The position numbers and the translations under genes are program-made. A DNA stretch of 6,584 nt. It comes from an uncultured Clostridia bacterium. Lineage in GTDB: Bacteria; Bacillota; Clostridia; Peptostreptococcales; Anaerovoracaceae. The notes beneath the pieces are model-generated. The model had not been told where the DNA came from and searched no databases. It was given only the letters and a program-made list of their open reading frames with translations. Location: contig CAMNJG010000084.1 in assembly GCA_946541285.1 (NCBI GenBank), positions 1-6,584 on the forward strand, in the 5' to 3' direction. Positions 1 to 6,584 of this stretch are shown here, piece by piece (positions within the stretch are counted from its first letter, which is position 1; each line of letters opens with the position of its first letter).

Positions 1-1311
1 GCCAACGTGACTTATGGACTGGCTGTCGCAGGGGGAAGTGACCGGAGCGGGACTATGGTTCCGGCTTCAATGAACGTTCCGGAACTGACAGAATCACAGG
101 CCTTTTATTTCGCGGCCTGTGATCCGATCGTAACCGATCAGCTGACCACCGTGGACACCGTGGACAGCAAAGCGATGGGAATCAAGATTTCCATGTATGA
201 TTTCCATGATACGACCATTATCAACTACGCCAGGCAGCAGTACATGACACAGATCATGGGAAATGATGGCTGGGCACAGGGAAGCTATGCTCCCGGTTTC
301 CTGAGCCGGACTCTGGGCGCAGACGGGTATCCGGTGATCGTAAAGAATGGAACGCAGAATATCCCTGCGTATAATCAAAAGTCACTGAGGCAGCTCTTTG
401 AGTACAGTATTGACCATCCGACTTCCACTAATCCCAAAACCACGATCGTGGAGGATGTCAATCATCTCTTCCTGAAGAGTGTGTATGACGAGAGCGGATT
501 TTTCAAATACAGCTGTTTTGAAAACTTCGCCCAGCTGAACAAAACGCCGAATGAAGATGGAAGCACTGACTTCACTGTCTATGAACAGGTCGGTGTTCCG
601 TGGAAGGAATTTGACAGTTCAGGCCAATATAACAATCAGTGGGAAGGCAGACACGATTATTATGAACGTGGCAACTTCATGCCTTTCGATGAACTGACGA
701 CTGACAATGGACACCGAACCGTCAATAAGGATGAGGACCTGAACACACTGCCTGATACTGACGCGCGCAAGGGCGAGCCTCTGTACTATATTAAAAATGT
801 CAACAACGGTAACTACTATTTCGGCATGATCATGGAGGGGTCCTTCACGCAGAAGCCGGGAGGATTGTCGGACCGGGGAGATCCTATGGTCTATGAGTTC
901 AACGGTGACGACGACATGTGGGTCTATCTCGATGGTGTCCTGGTGCTTGACATCGGAGGTGTACATGATGCCTTCCGCGGGAGCATCAACTTCCGGACCG
1001 GCAGAGTGGAGGTTGTCGGGCCGCAGATCACACAGCAGGGTACCAACGGCCGCCAGGGGGAAGTTACCTGGATCAAGGAACAGTATTATCAGGCTGGAAA
1101 GCTGCCGGATGGATCCGACTGGCCTACGCAGAACGGTGTGAAGAAAAAGGACGATCCCAGGATCGATGCTTTCTTCACAAATGACGGTCAGTCCAGTGAT
1201 GGCAAGCTGATCGGGACATTCAAAGACTACTCAACCCATGATTTCAAGATGTTCTATATGGAACGAGGCGCCGGAGCCTCCAACCTGGAGCTGATGTTCA
1301 ATCTGACTCTG
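1..1311 (+). other. Encoded head region with fibro-slime (PA14-like) domain
   Basis: Residues 1-435 differ from the repetitive stalk and are the probable ligand-binding end. The clearest signature is at 297-330: an acidic turn (D301-D303), the strand WVYLDGVLVLD, then GGVHDAFRGSINF. After a loop come FKMFYMERGAGASNLEL (413-429) and a beta strand. This DDD/DGxLVxDxGGxH...FYxERG...S pattern is that of the fibro-slime domain, first described in slime-mould and fibrous surface proteins and related to PA14 folds. PA14 adhesins often use an Asp pair to bind calcium and sugar; whether D301-D303 do so here is inference. Residues 1-255 are a less recognisable part that often precedes this domain in large clostridial surface proteins. 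They include LFLKSVYDESGFFKYSC (154-170). C38 and C170 are the only cysteines in the head and could pair. Confidence 0.82.
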
Positions 1312-4300
1312 GCACCGGAGGCGGGCTTCCGGGTCAAGAAAGAGCTGCCGTCCACGAACGATGATAAGGTAGTTCAGACCCAGTATGCGGATGCCCCCTT
1401 CTTCTACCAGGCTTATGTCCGGGACAAGGGCAGAGACGAGGATTATCACCTTTATATCCCGAATGAGGACAAAACACAGCCACCGTATACCGATTCAGAG
1501 CCCTACTATGAGACCATTGTCCAGAAAGACGACGGGTCTCTCGAAACACAGAAAACAGCGATCGAATGGAAGGACAGAGAGAACGGGATCTTCGTGGTGA
1601 AGCCGGGACAGACGGCTTTCTTCCCTGTGCGCGAAAAACACGTAGAGTGGTATGTAAAGGAGATCCCTTCACCGGAAAATCCTCAGATGCTCGACCACTT
1701 TGATGTCACCAATACGGACCCTTCATCTTACGATCCTCCCTACACCGAAAACGAAGAGCACAGGGTGGACAAGAACGGGACTGTGACCAAATCCAGGACT
1801 GTGACGGAACGAGGCGTCGTGGCCTTCGACAACTATCCCGATGATACCCTGGTCAATGAGCTGCAGATCACCAAGAAACTGAAGGGTTCCATGTATAAGG
1901 ATCCCAGGACCGCCAGCGGACTGGTGGAAGCCGTTGAGAATAACAGCCCTTATTTTGAATATAAGATCTACCTGGAATCCACGGAGGGAGAGGTAGTCCC
2001 TTATTCGCTCGGACCTTACTATCAGAAGGACAAAGACGGAAATTACGTTTATTATGAAAAAGGCCAGCGAAAGAACCCGGAGACAGGAACCTTCAGTGTA
2101 GAGGTAGAAGCAGGGACTGCAGAAGAATTTTCCTATAAATATGTCTACCAGACCCTGGACACCTCAAAGGCTATGGGCTGGTTTGGTCCGATCCTCCACA
2201 GAAACGGAACCACGACCTATGAGGGATTCCGAAAGGCCGAAGGCACGGGTTATGTAGAATATACTTATGAACCCAAGGTGACGGAGCATACGAGTGTCAA
2301 TGGCTCTCTGGGCGACATCCGGGACGGTGACACCGTGATCGTCAAGGGACTCATGGTCGGTACGACCTTTGTGGTGGACGAACGTACAGACCGCAGCAAT
2401 ATGATCAAGGGGACACCCGGGGAGGACACAGACCGCAAATACCTCTTCGAAGATACGGACGTCACCGGTGCGTTTACGGGGCAGACGGATGATGAAGAAC
2501 TGCAGTCTCATATAGATGCAAACATGTCACTCTACACCAATAATCCTCCGGACGCGGACAATGTCTCTTACAGCGGCAAGGCAGGCAAGGGCGTGATCAT
2601 ACCGGATGAAGACGCCCATGTCCTTGTGAAAAACCAGGGTGAGCCTCCCTTCTCCCTGACACTGCAGAAGAAATGGCCGGAAGATGTCAATCTGGAAGAC
2701 CTGGATGACGACGCGAAGGTGATATTTACCCTTAAACGCTTTAAAATCAACGAAAAGCGCGGCACCTTCACGCTCAAGGCCGATGTCACCGGACAGCCGA
2801 ATTTTGATCCGGTCTATCTGATCAGGGACCAGAACGGCACTATAATCCGTACGGTCACCTTCAGTTCCATGGATGAAAACCGGTCATTCGATGAGCTGAC
2901 ACAGACCGACCATCGCGAGAAAACACTGAAGCTGCCGATCGGCGGCCCCTATTACGTGGAGTACGGCACGGGAACCAATGAGGATAATACGCCGTATGGA
3001 TATGATGTGACCAATAGTCCTGTCCTTTATGGGGACGGGCAGGAGCCCTGTGAAAGCTTCACCGTGGTCCGGATCGAACCGGACGAGGGCGGGCCGGTGC
3101 CAGATCCCGAGGTCATAGCGACACCGGACGAGGCGACCGTCTCCAGTATCTTCCGTAAACACACGGGATCCATTATTATCCAGAAGACCCTGACAGGAGA
3201 CGCGAACCTCTACGGTAATTTCAAGGCAAAATACATCATCACAGGCAGTGCCCTGGACAGCCCGATTGAAATTGAAACTCCCGGCATCAATGGAGGAAAT
3301 GGCGGAGGGGAGAACCAGTGGCTCAATGGCGTATGGACCACACGGGTCGATGATCTGATCCCCGGCCGGTATACTGTCACAGAGCAGATCCTGGAGGACG
3401 GCCCCGGAATTCCCGAGCATAAGCCGACCAAGCGCGTGGCCAGGGTGACCAAGGACGGTGAAGAGGCCGTAGCCTTTGAAGGCAGCTACACAAGCAGTAC
3501 GATTCCGGTGACGATCTACTGTCAGGACCAGAACGGAGTGACCAGGCATACATATAAATCCAAAACAGGATTTGATCCGGGAAGCGAGCTTAGAGTATCA
3601 TTAACCGCAAAAAATAACCCATACCATGGGGGATATACTTTCTCTACCAGTTCCGGTCAGATAGAGACATTTAATGGGAATGCGTGGGGCAATGCATCAA
3701 TTACATTAAACCTTCCTCTCAATGGGGAACTGACTGTCTCGATACAGCATCATAACGATAATGCTGAGTATTGGCTTGTGACGGTAAACGATAATAACTT
3801 CGAAGAAGTCACTGGAAACAGGGCAGCCAGTGCACCGCGCAGAATGATGCTTTCCAGAGCCCTGACCGCGGAAGGTCCGGATCAAGAGGAGGCGCAGCCC
3901 ACGATCGATATCGGCACAGCGGCGAATCCTGTCCGGAACACGATCACACCGCTGACCTGCGACCCGGATACGCAGTTTGTTGTGGAGGATGAGAGCTGGG
4001 CCCTGGAGGTCGCCTTGTCGAACAGCCTTACTGCAGGCGGTAAAAAGAAGGACCATGTCGTTACCGTGTCCGGCACGGTGGAAGACGAGCCGGTCAGTGC
4101 TGACATGCCGGAGCAATTCATTGTGGATCCGGCTGCTTTGACCTGGACGGCTGAAATCGACGCCCAGACACTGGCGTCACTGAATCTCCCTTCCCTGGAT
4201 GCGTCTGATGAGGATGGCAATCTGTACTACTATTACGTCTACGCAGTACGGGAGGAAAAGGTTCCCCAGGGAACAGTGGTTTCCTTTGATAAGGATGGTG

Positions 4301-6366
4301 ATAAGACCATCTATGTCAGCGAAGAAAACAAGGAGACCCCGCTTTCGGTTACCAATAAACTGGTAACAGCATTCGGTCCCCTGCAGATCACAAAGGTGGT
4401 GACCGTTAATGACGGGGATCCCGCTGCATCTGCCAACAAGGCGCTCGCTGCCGGAACCTTTGTATTTACGATCACAGGAGCATCCGGCACAGCAACAGAA
4501 AGTGAAGAACATATTGTCAGGATCACATTTGCAAACGGCAGGGCGACCAGCTATCAGATCGATGAAAACGCCGCAGTGAATGTGACCGGTACCGACAACA
4601 CATGGACCGTCCCTGTTCCGGACCTGCCAGTGGGAACTTATACGATCACTGAGACCGGCAGCGGCCAGCTGCGGCTGAAAACAGTCACCGGCGGAAACGG
4701 CGATGGAAACGCAGCCGCGAAAACCGTGACGGTTACTGTGGAGGAAGGAGAGACCGCCGGGACAGCTGCGCAGGTGACCTTTACCAACAATATGGATACA
4801 GTGGATGCGAAAGTCCATAAGATCTGGCAGGACAATAACAATGAAAAAGGGAAGAGACCGGAAGTACTCGGTGTATTGCTGTCAAATGGCACAAGAGTGG
4901 AACTGAAGGAGAGCAATGGATGGACAGCGACCGTAACAGGGCTTCCCGCCTATGACCACATTACAGGGGAGGCAATCAGCTACACCTGGACCGAGGACAC
5001 TGTGGAGAATGGATACACATTGATCAGTGCAACGGAAGAGGACGAAACGGATGGCGGAGCGGTCATACAGTCCACGACCCTGACCAATGGTCCGGACACG
5101 CACTATAATCCGCTGACTTCCTTCTCGGGATCCAAGACCTGGCAGGACGACGGTACAAACCGGCCGGACTGGATCACTGTGATCCTGTACAAAGGAGAGG
5201 GGGCGAATAAAACAGAGGTTGAAAGGAAGAATATCGAGGGGACAGCCGGCAGCAATGTGTGGACGTACAACTTCTCGAATCTGCCGATTTTTGACGAGCA
5301 GGGAAATGAGATCATCTACAGCATCGGTGAGGAACTGCCTGCCGGTTACACGGACAGCTATTTCAGCACTATAAGCACGACTCCGCCGGACTATAGAAGA
5401 GACCCCTCACACGACAGCGTTTATGTCAATGAACCAAATAATGAAATGACCATCTCGACAGGCGTCAATCTCGGATTTGTCGTGATCAAGCACGGGAATA
5501 TCTTCCGTATATGGACTCCCCGCAAAGCCTCAGATAGTGAAATCGAGGAGATCAAGCAGAAAGTGCTCAGCGCAAGTATTGGCGACAGCGAATTCAGCCA
5601 GATCGAGTTTGCGACAGGGGATGAATCAATCAATGTCTATGGAGTTCCCGCAAGCGTTCCCATGAAGAACAACAATCAGAATCATGCCAACTTCTGGATG
5701 GACGGAGAGGATGTTGAAGTATCCTTTACCGGTAAACAGTGGTCCCAGATCGCTTGGGGGCAGCTGGCTTACACCTATACCCCCGGAACAGGCCAGCTGG
5801 TCAATTCCCAGAAGCTGACGGACTTTGAATTCCACAAGAAATGGCTGGATACATCTACACTGGAGATTCCATGGGATCAGGACATCGAGGTGAAGGTCGA
5901 AAGAAACAAAGCAGACGGGACGAAGGATGAGACCTTCTCACTGACCTACAGCCTGCCTGCTTCCGCCATCACAAATGGAGCCGAGATCCTTTCAAAGTCA
6001 GATGTGGACAATGGAACGGCGAATGACCCGAAACTCATTGTACATGTGACGACTGAGAGCGAGGTGGTGAAATACAGGTTTGAATTAAAGAACCTTGCAT
6101 TTTTCGGCACAGCTGACGGAAAATACACCTACTATGTGACGGAGACCAACAGCAGACTGGAAGGTTATTATGAACCCTCGTACACGAGCGCCAGTGTTCC
6201 GACAGGCGGAAGCTTTGCCCTGGATCAGGGGACCATTATTAACCAGCAGGAAGGAGGCGCCGAACTGCCGTCCACAGGCGGACCCGGTACTCATCTCATC
6301 CATCTGGCCGGAGCAGTGCTGACGATGATCGGTATCTTGCTGCTCTGCAGGCGCAGATCCGTCTGA
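1..6366 (+). CDS. Giant LPXTG-anchored surface adhesin: fibro-slime head, Cna_B-type stalk (5'-partial)
   Basis: The protein is a cell-wall-attached surface protein, probably an adhesin, acting outside the cell. The frame is open from base 1 with no stop before TGA at 6364. The GTG at base 7 has no ribosome binding site in view and no signal peptide follows it, so the true start and export signal lie upstream. Counting from that GTG there are 2,119 residues. Residues 1-435 form a head with a fibro-slime signature (GDDDMWVYLDG at 300-310, then DIGGVHD). Residues 437-2082 are about nine Cna_B-type domains, recognisable by strand-A Lys motifs, E-box-like TVTEQ/TITET/VTETN and closing TN motifs. 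Two other modules interrupt them, near 1164-1270 and 1812-1934. The C-terminus is LPSTG, a hydrophobic helix and RRRSV. There are only six cysteines (38, 170, 1015, 1172, 1318, 2114). I see no YPK-type pilin motif, so a single-copy anchored rod or ancillary pilin is likelier than a backbone pilin. The ligand is unknown. A terminator follows 34 bases after the stop. Confidence 0.95.
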   Translation, partial: ANVTYGLAVAGGSDRSGTMVPASMNVPELTESQAFYFAACDPIVTDQLTTVDTVDSKAMGIKISMYDFHDTTIINYARQQYMTQIMGNDGWAQGSYAPGFLSRTLGADGYPVIVKNGTQNIPAYNQKSLRQLFEYSIDHPTSTNPKTTIVEDVNHLFLKSVYDESGFFKYSCFENFAQLNKTPNEDGSTDFTVYEQVGVPWKEFDSSGQYNNQWEGRHDYYERGNFMPFDELTTDNGHRTVNKDEDLNTLPDTDARKGEPLYYIKNVNNGNYYFGMIMEGSFTQKPGGLSDRGDPMVYEFNGDDDMWVYLDGVLVLDIGGVHDAFRGSINFRTGRVEVVGPQITQQGTNGRQGEVTWIKEQYYQAGKLPDGSDWPTQNGVKKKDDPRIDAFFTNDGQSSDGKLIGTFKDYSTHDFKMFYMERGAGASNLELMFNLTLAPEAGFRVKKELPSTNDDKVVQTQYADAPFFYQAYVRDKGRDEDYHLYIPNEDKTQPPYTDSEPYYETIVQKDDGSLETQKTAIEWKDRENGIFVVKPGQTAFFPVREKHVEWYVKEIPSPENPQMLDHFDVTNTDPSSYDPPYTENEEHRVDKNGTVTKSRTVTERGVVAFDNYPDDTLVNELQITKKLKGSMYKDPRTASGLVEAVENNSPYFEYKIYLESTEGEVVPYSLGPYYQKDKDGNYVYYEKGQRKNPETGTFSVEVEAGTAEEFSYKYVYQTLDTSKAMGWFGPILHRNGTTTYEGFRKAEGTGYVEYTYEPKVTEHTSVNGSLGDIRDGDTVIVKGLMVGTTFVVDERTDRSNMIKGTPGEDTDRKYLFEDTDVTGAFTGQTDDEELQSHIDANMSLYTNNPPDADNVSYSGKAGKGVIIPDEDAHVLVKNQGEPPFSLTLQKKWPEDVNLEDLDDDAKVIFTLKRFKINEKRGTFTLKADVTGQPNFDPVYLIRDQNGTIIRTVTFSSMDENRSFDELTQTDHREKTLKLPIGGPYYVEYGTGTNEDNTPYGYDVTNSPVLYGDGQEPCESFTVVRIEPDEGGPVPDPEVIATPDEATVSSIFRKHTGSIIIQKTLTGDANLYGNFKAKYIITGSALDSPIEIETPGINGGNGGGENQWLNGVWTTRVDDLIPGRYTVTEQILEDGPGIPEHKPTKRVARVTKDGEEAVAFEGSYTSSTIPVTIYCQDQNGVTRHTYKSKTGFDPGSELRVSLTAKNNPYHGGYTFSTSSGQIETFNGNAWGNASITLNLPLNGELTVSIQHHNDNAEYWLVTVNDNNFEEVTGNRAASAPRRMMLSRALTAEGPDQEEAQPTIDIGTAANPVRNTITPLTCDPDTQFVVEDESWALEVALSNSLTAGGKKKDHVVTVSGTVEDEPVSADMPEQFIVDPAALTWTAEIDAQTLASLNLPSLDASDEDGNLYYYYVYAVREEKVPQGTVVSFDKDGDKTIYVSEENKETPLSVTNKLVTAFGPLQITKVVTVNDGDPAASANKALAAGTFVFTITGASGTATESEEHIVRITFANGRATSYQIDENAAVNVTGTDNTWTVPVPDLPVGTYTITETGSGQLRLKTVTGGNGDGNAAAKTVTVTVEEGETAGTAAQVTFTNNMDTVDAKVHKIWQDNNNEKGKRPEVLGVLLSNGTRVELKESNGWTATVTGLPAYDHITGEAISYTWTEDTVENGYTLISATEEDETDGGAVIQSTTLTNGPDTHYNPLTSFSGSKTWQDDGTNRPDWITVILYKGEGANKTEVERKNIEGTAGSNVWTYNFSNLPIFDEQGNEIIYSIGEELPAGYTDSYFSTISTTPPDYRRDPSHDSVYVNEPNNEMTISTGVNLGFVVIKHGNIFRIWTPRKASDSEIEEIKQKVLSASIGDSEFSQIEFATGDESINVYGVPASVPMKNNNQNHANFWMDGEDVEVSFTGKQWSQIAWGQLAYTYTPGTGQLVNSQKLTDFEFHKKWLDTSTLEIPWDQDIEVKVERNKADGTKDETFSLTYSLPASAITNGAEILSKSDVDNGTANDPKLIVHVTTESEVVKYRFELKNLAFFGTADGKYTYYVTETNSRLEGYYEPSYTSASVPTGGSFALDQGTIINQQEGGAELPSTGGPGTHLIHLAGAVLTMIGILLLCRRRSV
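3496..3816 (+). other. AT-rich inserted beta module within the stalk
   Basis: Residues about 1164-1270 do not read as a Cna_B domain. They follow the strand AVAFEGSY (1154-1161), where the preceding domain should close with an Asn. The module is rich in Ser, Thr, Asn and Gly, with alternating beta-type stretches: PVTIYC, ELRVSLTA, GYTFSTSSG, ASITLNLPLNG and ELTVSIQHH. This suggests a small beta sandwich or carbohydrate-binding-like fold, but I do not recognise the family. Bases 3541-3780 are about 42% GC by hand count (101 of 240), against about 60% in 3361-3540 and about 61% in 3841-3960. Codons such as TTA, ATA, AGA and CAT cluster here. The frame is intact. A recently acquired or separately evolving module is the best explanation; function is unknown. 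Confidence 0.65.
5440..5808 (+). other. Non-Cna_B module (GFVVIKHGN type) between the last two stalk domains
   Basis: Residues about 1812-1934 lie between the Asn that closes one Cna_B domain (VYVNEP, N1808) and the strand that opens the last one (FEFHKKW, 1940-1946). The segment starts with hydrophobic strands (GFVVIKHGN, FRIWTP). A predicted amphipathic helix follows (SEIEEIKQKVLSA, 1843-1855), then an aromatic and Gly-rich beta part including NFWMDGEDVEVSF and WSQIAWGQLAYTYTPGTGQ. It lacks the Lys/Glu/Asn Cna_B pattern and mixes alpha and beta, unlike the all-beta stalk. Similar segments seem to recur in large Cna_B surface proteins of gut Clostridia, but that is memory and not a search result. 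GC in 5461-5700 is about 48% by hand count, lower than much of the stalk. Function is not known. Confidence 0.6.
6265..6363 (+). other. Encoded LPXTG cell-wall sorting signal
   Basis: Residues 2087-2119 contain LPSTG (2087-2091), a Gly/Pro/Thr spacer, a hydrophobic span of about 19 residues (HLIHLAGAVLTMIGILLLC, 2096-2114) and the positive tail RRRSV. This is the three-part sortase substrate signal. A sortase would cleave between T2090 and G2091 and join the Thr to peptidoglycan cross-bridge precursors or to a pilin Lys. The signal directly follows the last Cna_B-type domain, with a short Gly/Glu linker (QQEGGAE). No sortase gene is in the window, so whether a housekeeping class A or a pilus class C sortase processes it cannot be told. 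Confidence 0.96.
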
Positions 6367-6400
6367 TTCGTGATATTTGCTGTACGCAGCGAAGGAAAGG

Positions 6401-6438
6401 CCGGAAGCGGTGACAGAATCACCTGCTTCCGGTTTTTT
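6401..6438 (+). terminator. Rho-independent terminator of the adhesin gene
   Basis: The stem is CCGGAAGC (6401-6408) pairing with GCTTCCGG (6425-6432). It continues as GGTGA (6409-6413) with TCACC (6419-6423), leaving one unpaired T at 6424 and a CAGAA loop. The hairpin has 13 base pairs, is GC-rich, and is followed at once by six T residues (6433-6438). It lies 34 bases after the stop codon. The opposite strand carries a pyrimidine-rich run after the stem (complement of 6391-6400), so weak termination in the other direction is possible. Confidence 0.93.
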
Positions 6439-6507
6439 ACATCGTCTCTGATCTGTGACCCTGGAGGCCGCTGGCACCAGCTGCAGATATTCTGATTTAA
6501 GCGAACT

Positions 6508-6543
6508 CAGCCCCGTAGTTTCCGTATGGGAACTACGGGGCTG
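6508..6543. repeat. Long perfect inverted repeat / second hairpin
   Basis: CAGCCCCGTAGTT (6508-6520) pairs perfectly with AACTACGGGGCTG (6531-6543). One wobble pair (T6521 with G6530) and two more GC pairs (6522-6523 with 6528-6529) extend it, giving a 16-bp stem with a GTAT loop. On the plus strand the stem is followed by GGTTCCTCTTTTCCC, which is T-rich but interrupted, so it could be a weak or backup terminator. On the minus strand the sequence after the stem is not T-rich. Other possibilities are an attenuator ahead of a downstream gene or an intergenic structural repeat. The rest of 6439-6584 shows only small GC palindromes and no convincing promoter or gene. Confidence 0.6.
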
Positions 6544-6584
6544 GTTCCTCTTTTCCCTGCCTTTGCAGGCTGCAGCTGCCGTTA

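Larger units (their letters stand above)
1315..6252 (+). other. Encoded stalk of about nine Cna_B-type / isopeptide domains
   Basis: These are Ig-like domains that hold a surface protein extended; many members self-crosslink a Lys to an Asn with a catalytic Glu. Approximate domains and candidate residues, read by eye: 437-612 (K444 or K445, E552, N609); 617-877 (K623 or K624, E792, N876); 879-1050 (K888 or K889, E985, no clear Asn); 1051-1162 (K1060, E1126, no clear Asn); about 1318-1452 (no clear strand-A Lys, E1416 or E1417, N1450); 1456-1596 (K1463, E1549, N1594); 1598-1696 (K1605, W1607, E1663, N1694); 1703-1810 (K1710, W1712, E1775 or E1776, N1808); 1937-2081 (K1944 or K1945, W1946, E2046, N2079). 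The domains at 1598 and 1703 are the most canonical Cna_B copies (KxW...RP...Y...G..I.Y...E...N). The 1456 domain, with TFVFTITG and GTYTITET, resembles the streptococcal pilin linker (FctA/Spy0128) type. Boundaries are approximate and no bond is proven. Confidence 0.85.

Noticed and set aside
7..9. GTG at base 7 as the true start codon
   Set aside because: The frame is open to base 1, no ribosome binding site is visible, and the residues that follow are not a signal peptide although the protein is clearly exported. The gene is cut by the window edge.
2884..3549. Minus-strand open frame of 221 residues
   Set aside because: It lies wholly opposite the adhesin frame, its translation has no recognisable domain, and the plus-strand product has clear motifs throughout the same stretch. 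It is a by-product of codon bias.
4177..4818. Minus-strand open frame of 213 residues
   Set aside because: It is antisense to well-defined Cna_B-type domains, is Cys- and His-rich in a random manner, and shows no start-site support.
4798..5430. Adjacent Cna_B domains as a recent DNA duplication
   Set aside because: The two domains share short motifs (KxWQD, closing VN/TN) and a few matching bases such as TGGCAGGAC, but the DNA is otherwise diverged, so these are old protein-level repeats.
6085..6477. Minus-strand open frame running across the terminator
   Set aside because: It starts at a GTG without a ribosome binding site, crosses the intrinsic terminator and lies mostly antisense to the sorting signal. 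There is no recognisable product.
6556..6569. Small hairpin CCTGC-CTTT-GCAGG
   Set aside because: A 5-bp stem is common by chance in GC-rich sequence, and no T-run or other signal follows it.
6526..6584. ATG at 6526 open to the window end as the start of a downstream gene
   Set aside because: The ATG lies in the loop and stem of the 6508-6543 hairpin with no Shine-Dalgarno sequence upstream. The short translation is not informative.

Overview
The window holds one very large gene on the plus strand plus a short 3' non-coding tail. Reading frame 1 is open from the first base to a TGA stop at 6364-6366. It encodes at least 2,121 residues of a cell-wall-anchored surface protein whose beginning lies upstream of the window. 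Residue numbers used throughout count the GTG codon at base 7 as residue 1. This numbering is only a convention, because that codon is probably not the true start.

The organism is most likely a Gram-positive Bacillota bacterium, probably a gut- or rumen-type member of the Clostridia such as Lachnospiraceae or Oscillospiraceae. The reasons are the C-terminal LPSTG sortase signal with a hydrophobic helix and RRR tail, the fibro-slime head joined to a chain of Cna_B-type domains, and an overall GC content near one half. The family assignment is inference; the Gram-positive sortase biology is secure.

Layout of the protein. Residues 1 to about 435 form a globular N-terminal head ending in a fibro-slime (PA14-like) domain. 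Residues about 437 to 2082 form a stalk of about nine Ig-like Cna_B-type domains, many with the Lys/Glu/Asn positions used for internal isopeptide bonds. Two non-Cna_B modules interrupt the stalk: one at residues about 1164-1270, encoded by strikingly AT-rich DNA, and one at about 1812-1934. Residues 2087-2119 are the sorting signal. The likely arrangement is a long, stiff, covalently wall-attached rod that presents the head away from the cell, as an adhesin or ancillary pilus-type protein.

The 218 bases after the stop contain a strong intrinsic terminator (6401-6438) and a second long perfect hairpin (6508-6543), and no gene I can support. The terminator marks the end of the transcription unit, so any sortase or partner pilin genes would have to be upstream or elsewhere. 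I see no multi-gene system in this window. The points worth a second look are the two inserted modules, the uneven isopeptide chemistry of the stalk, and the second hairpin.
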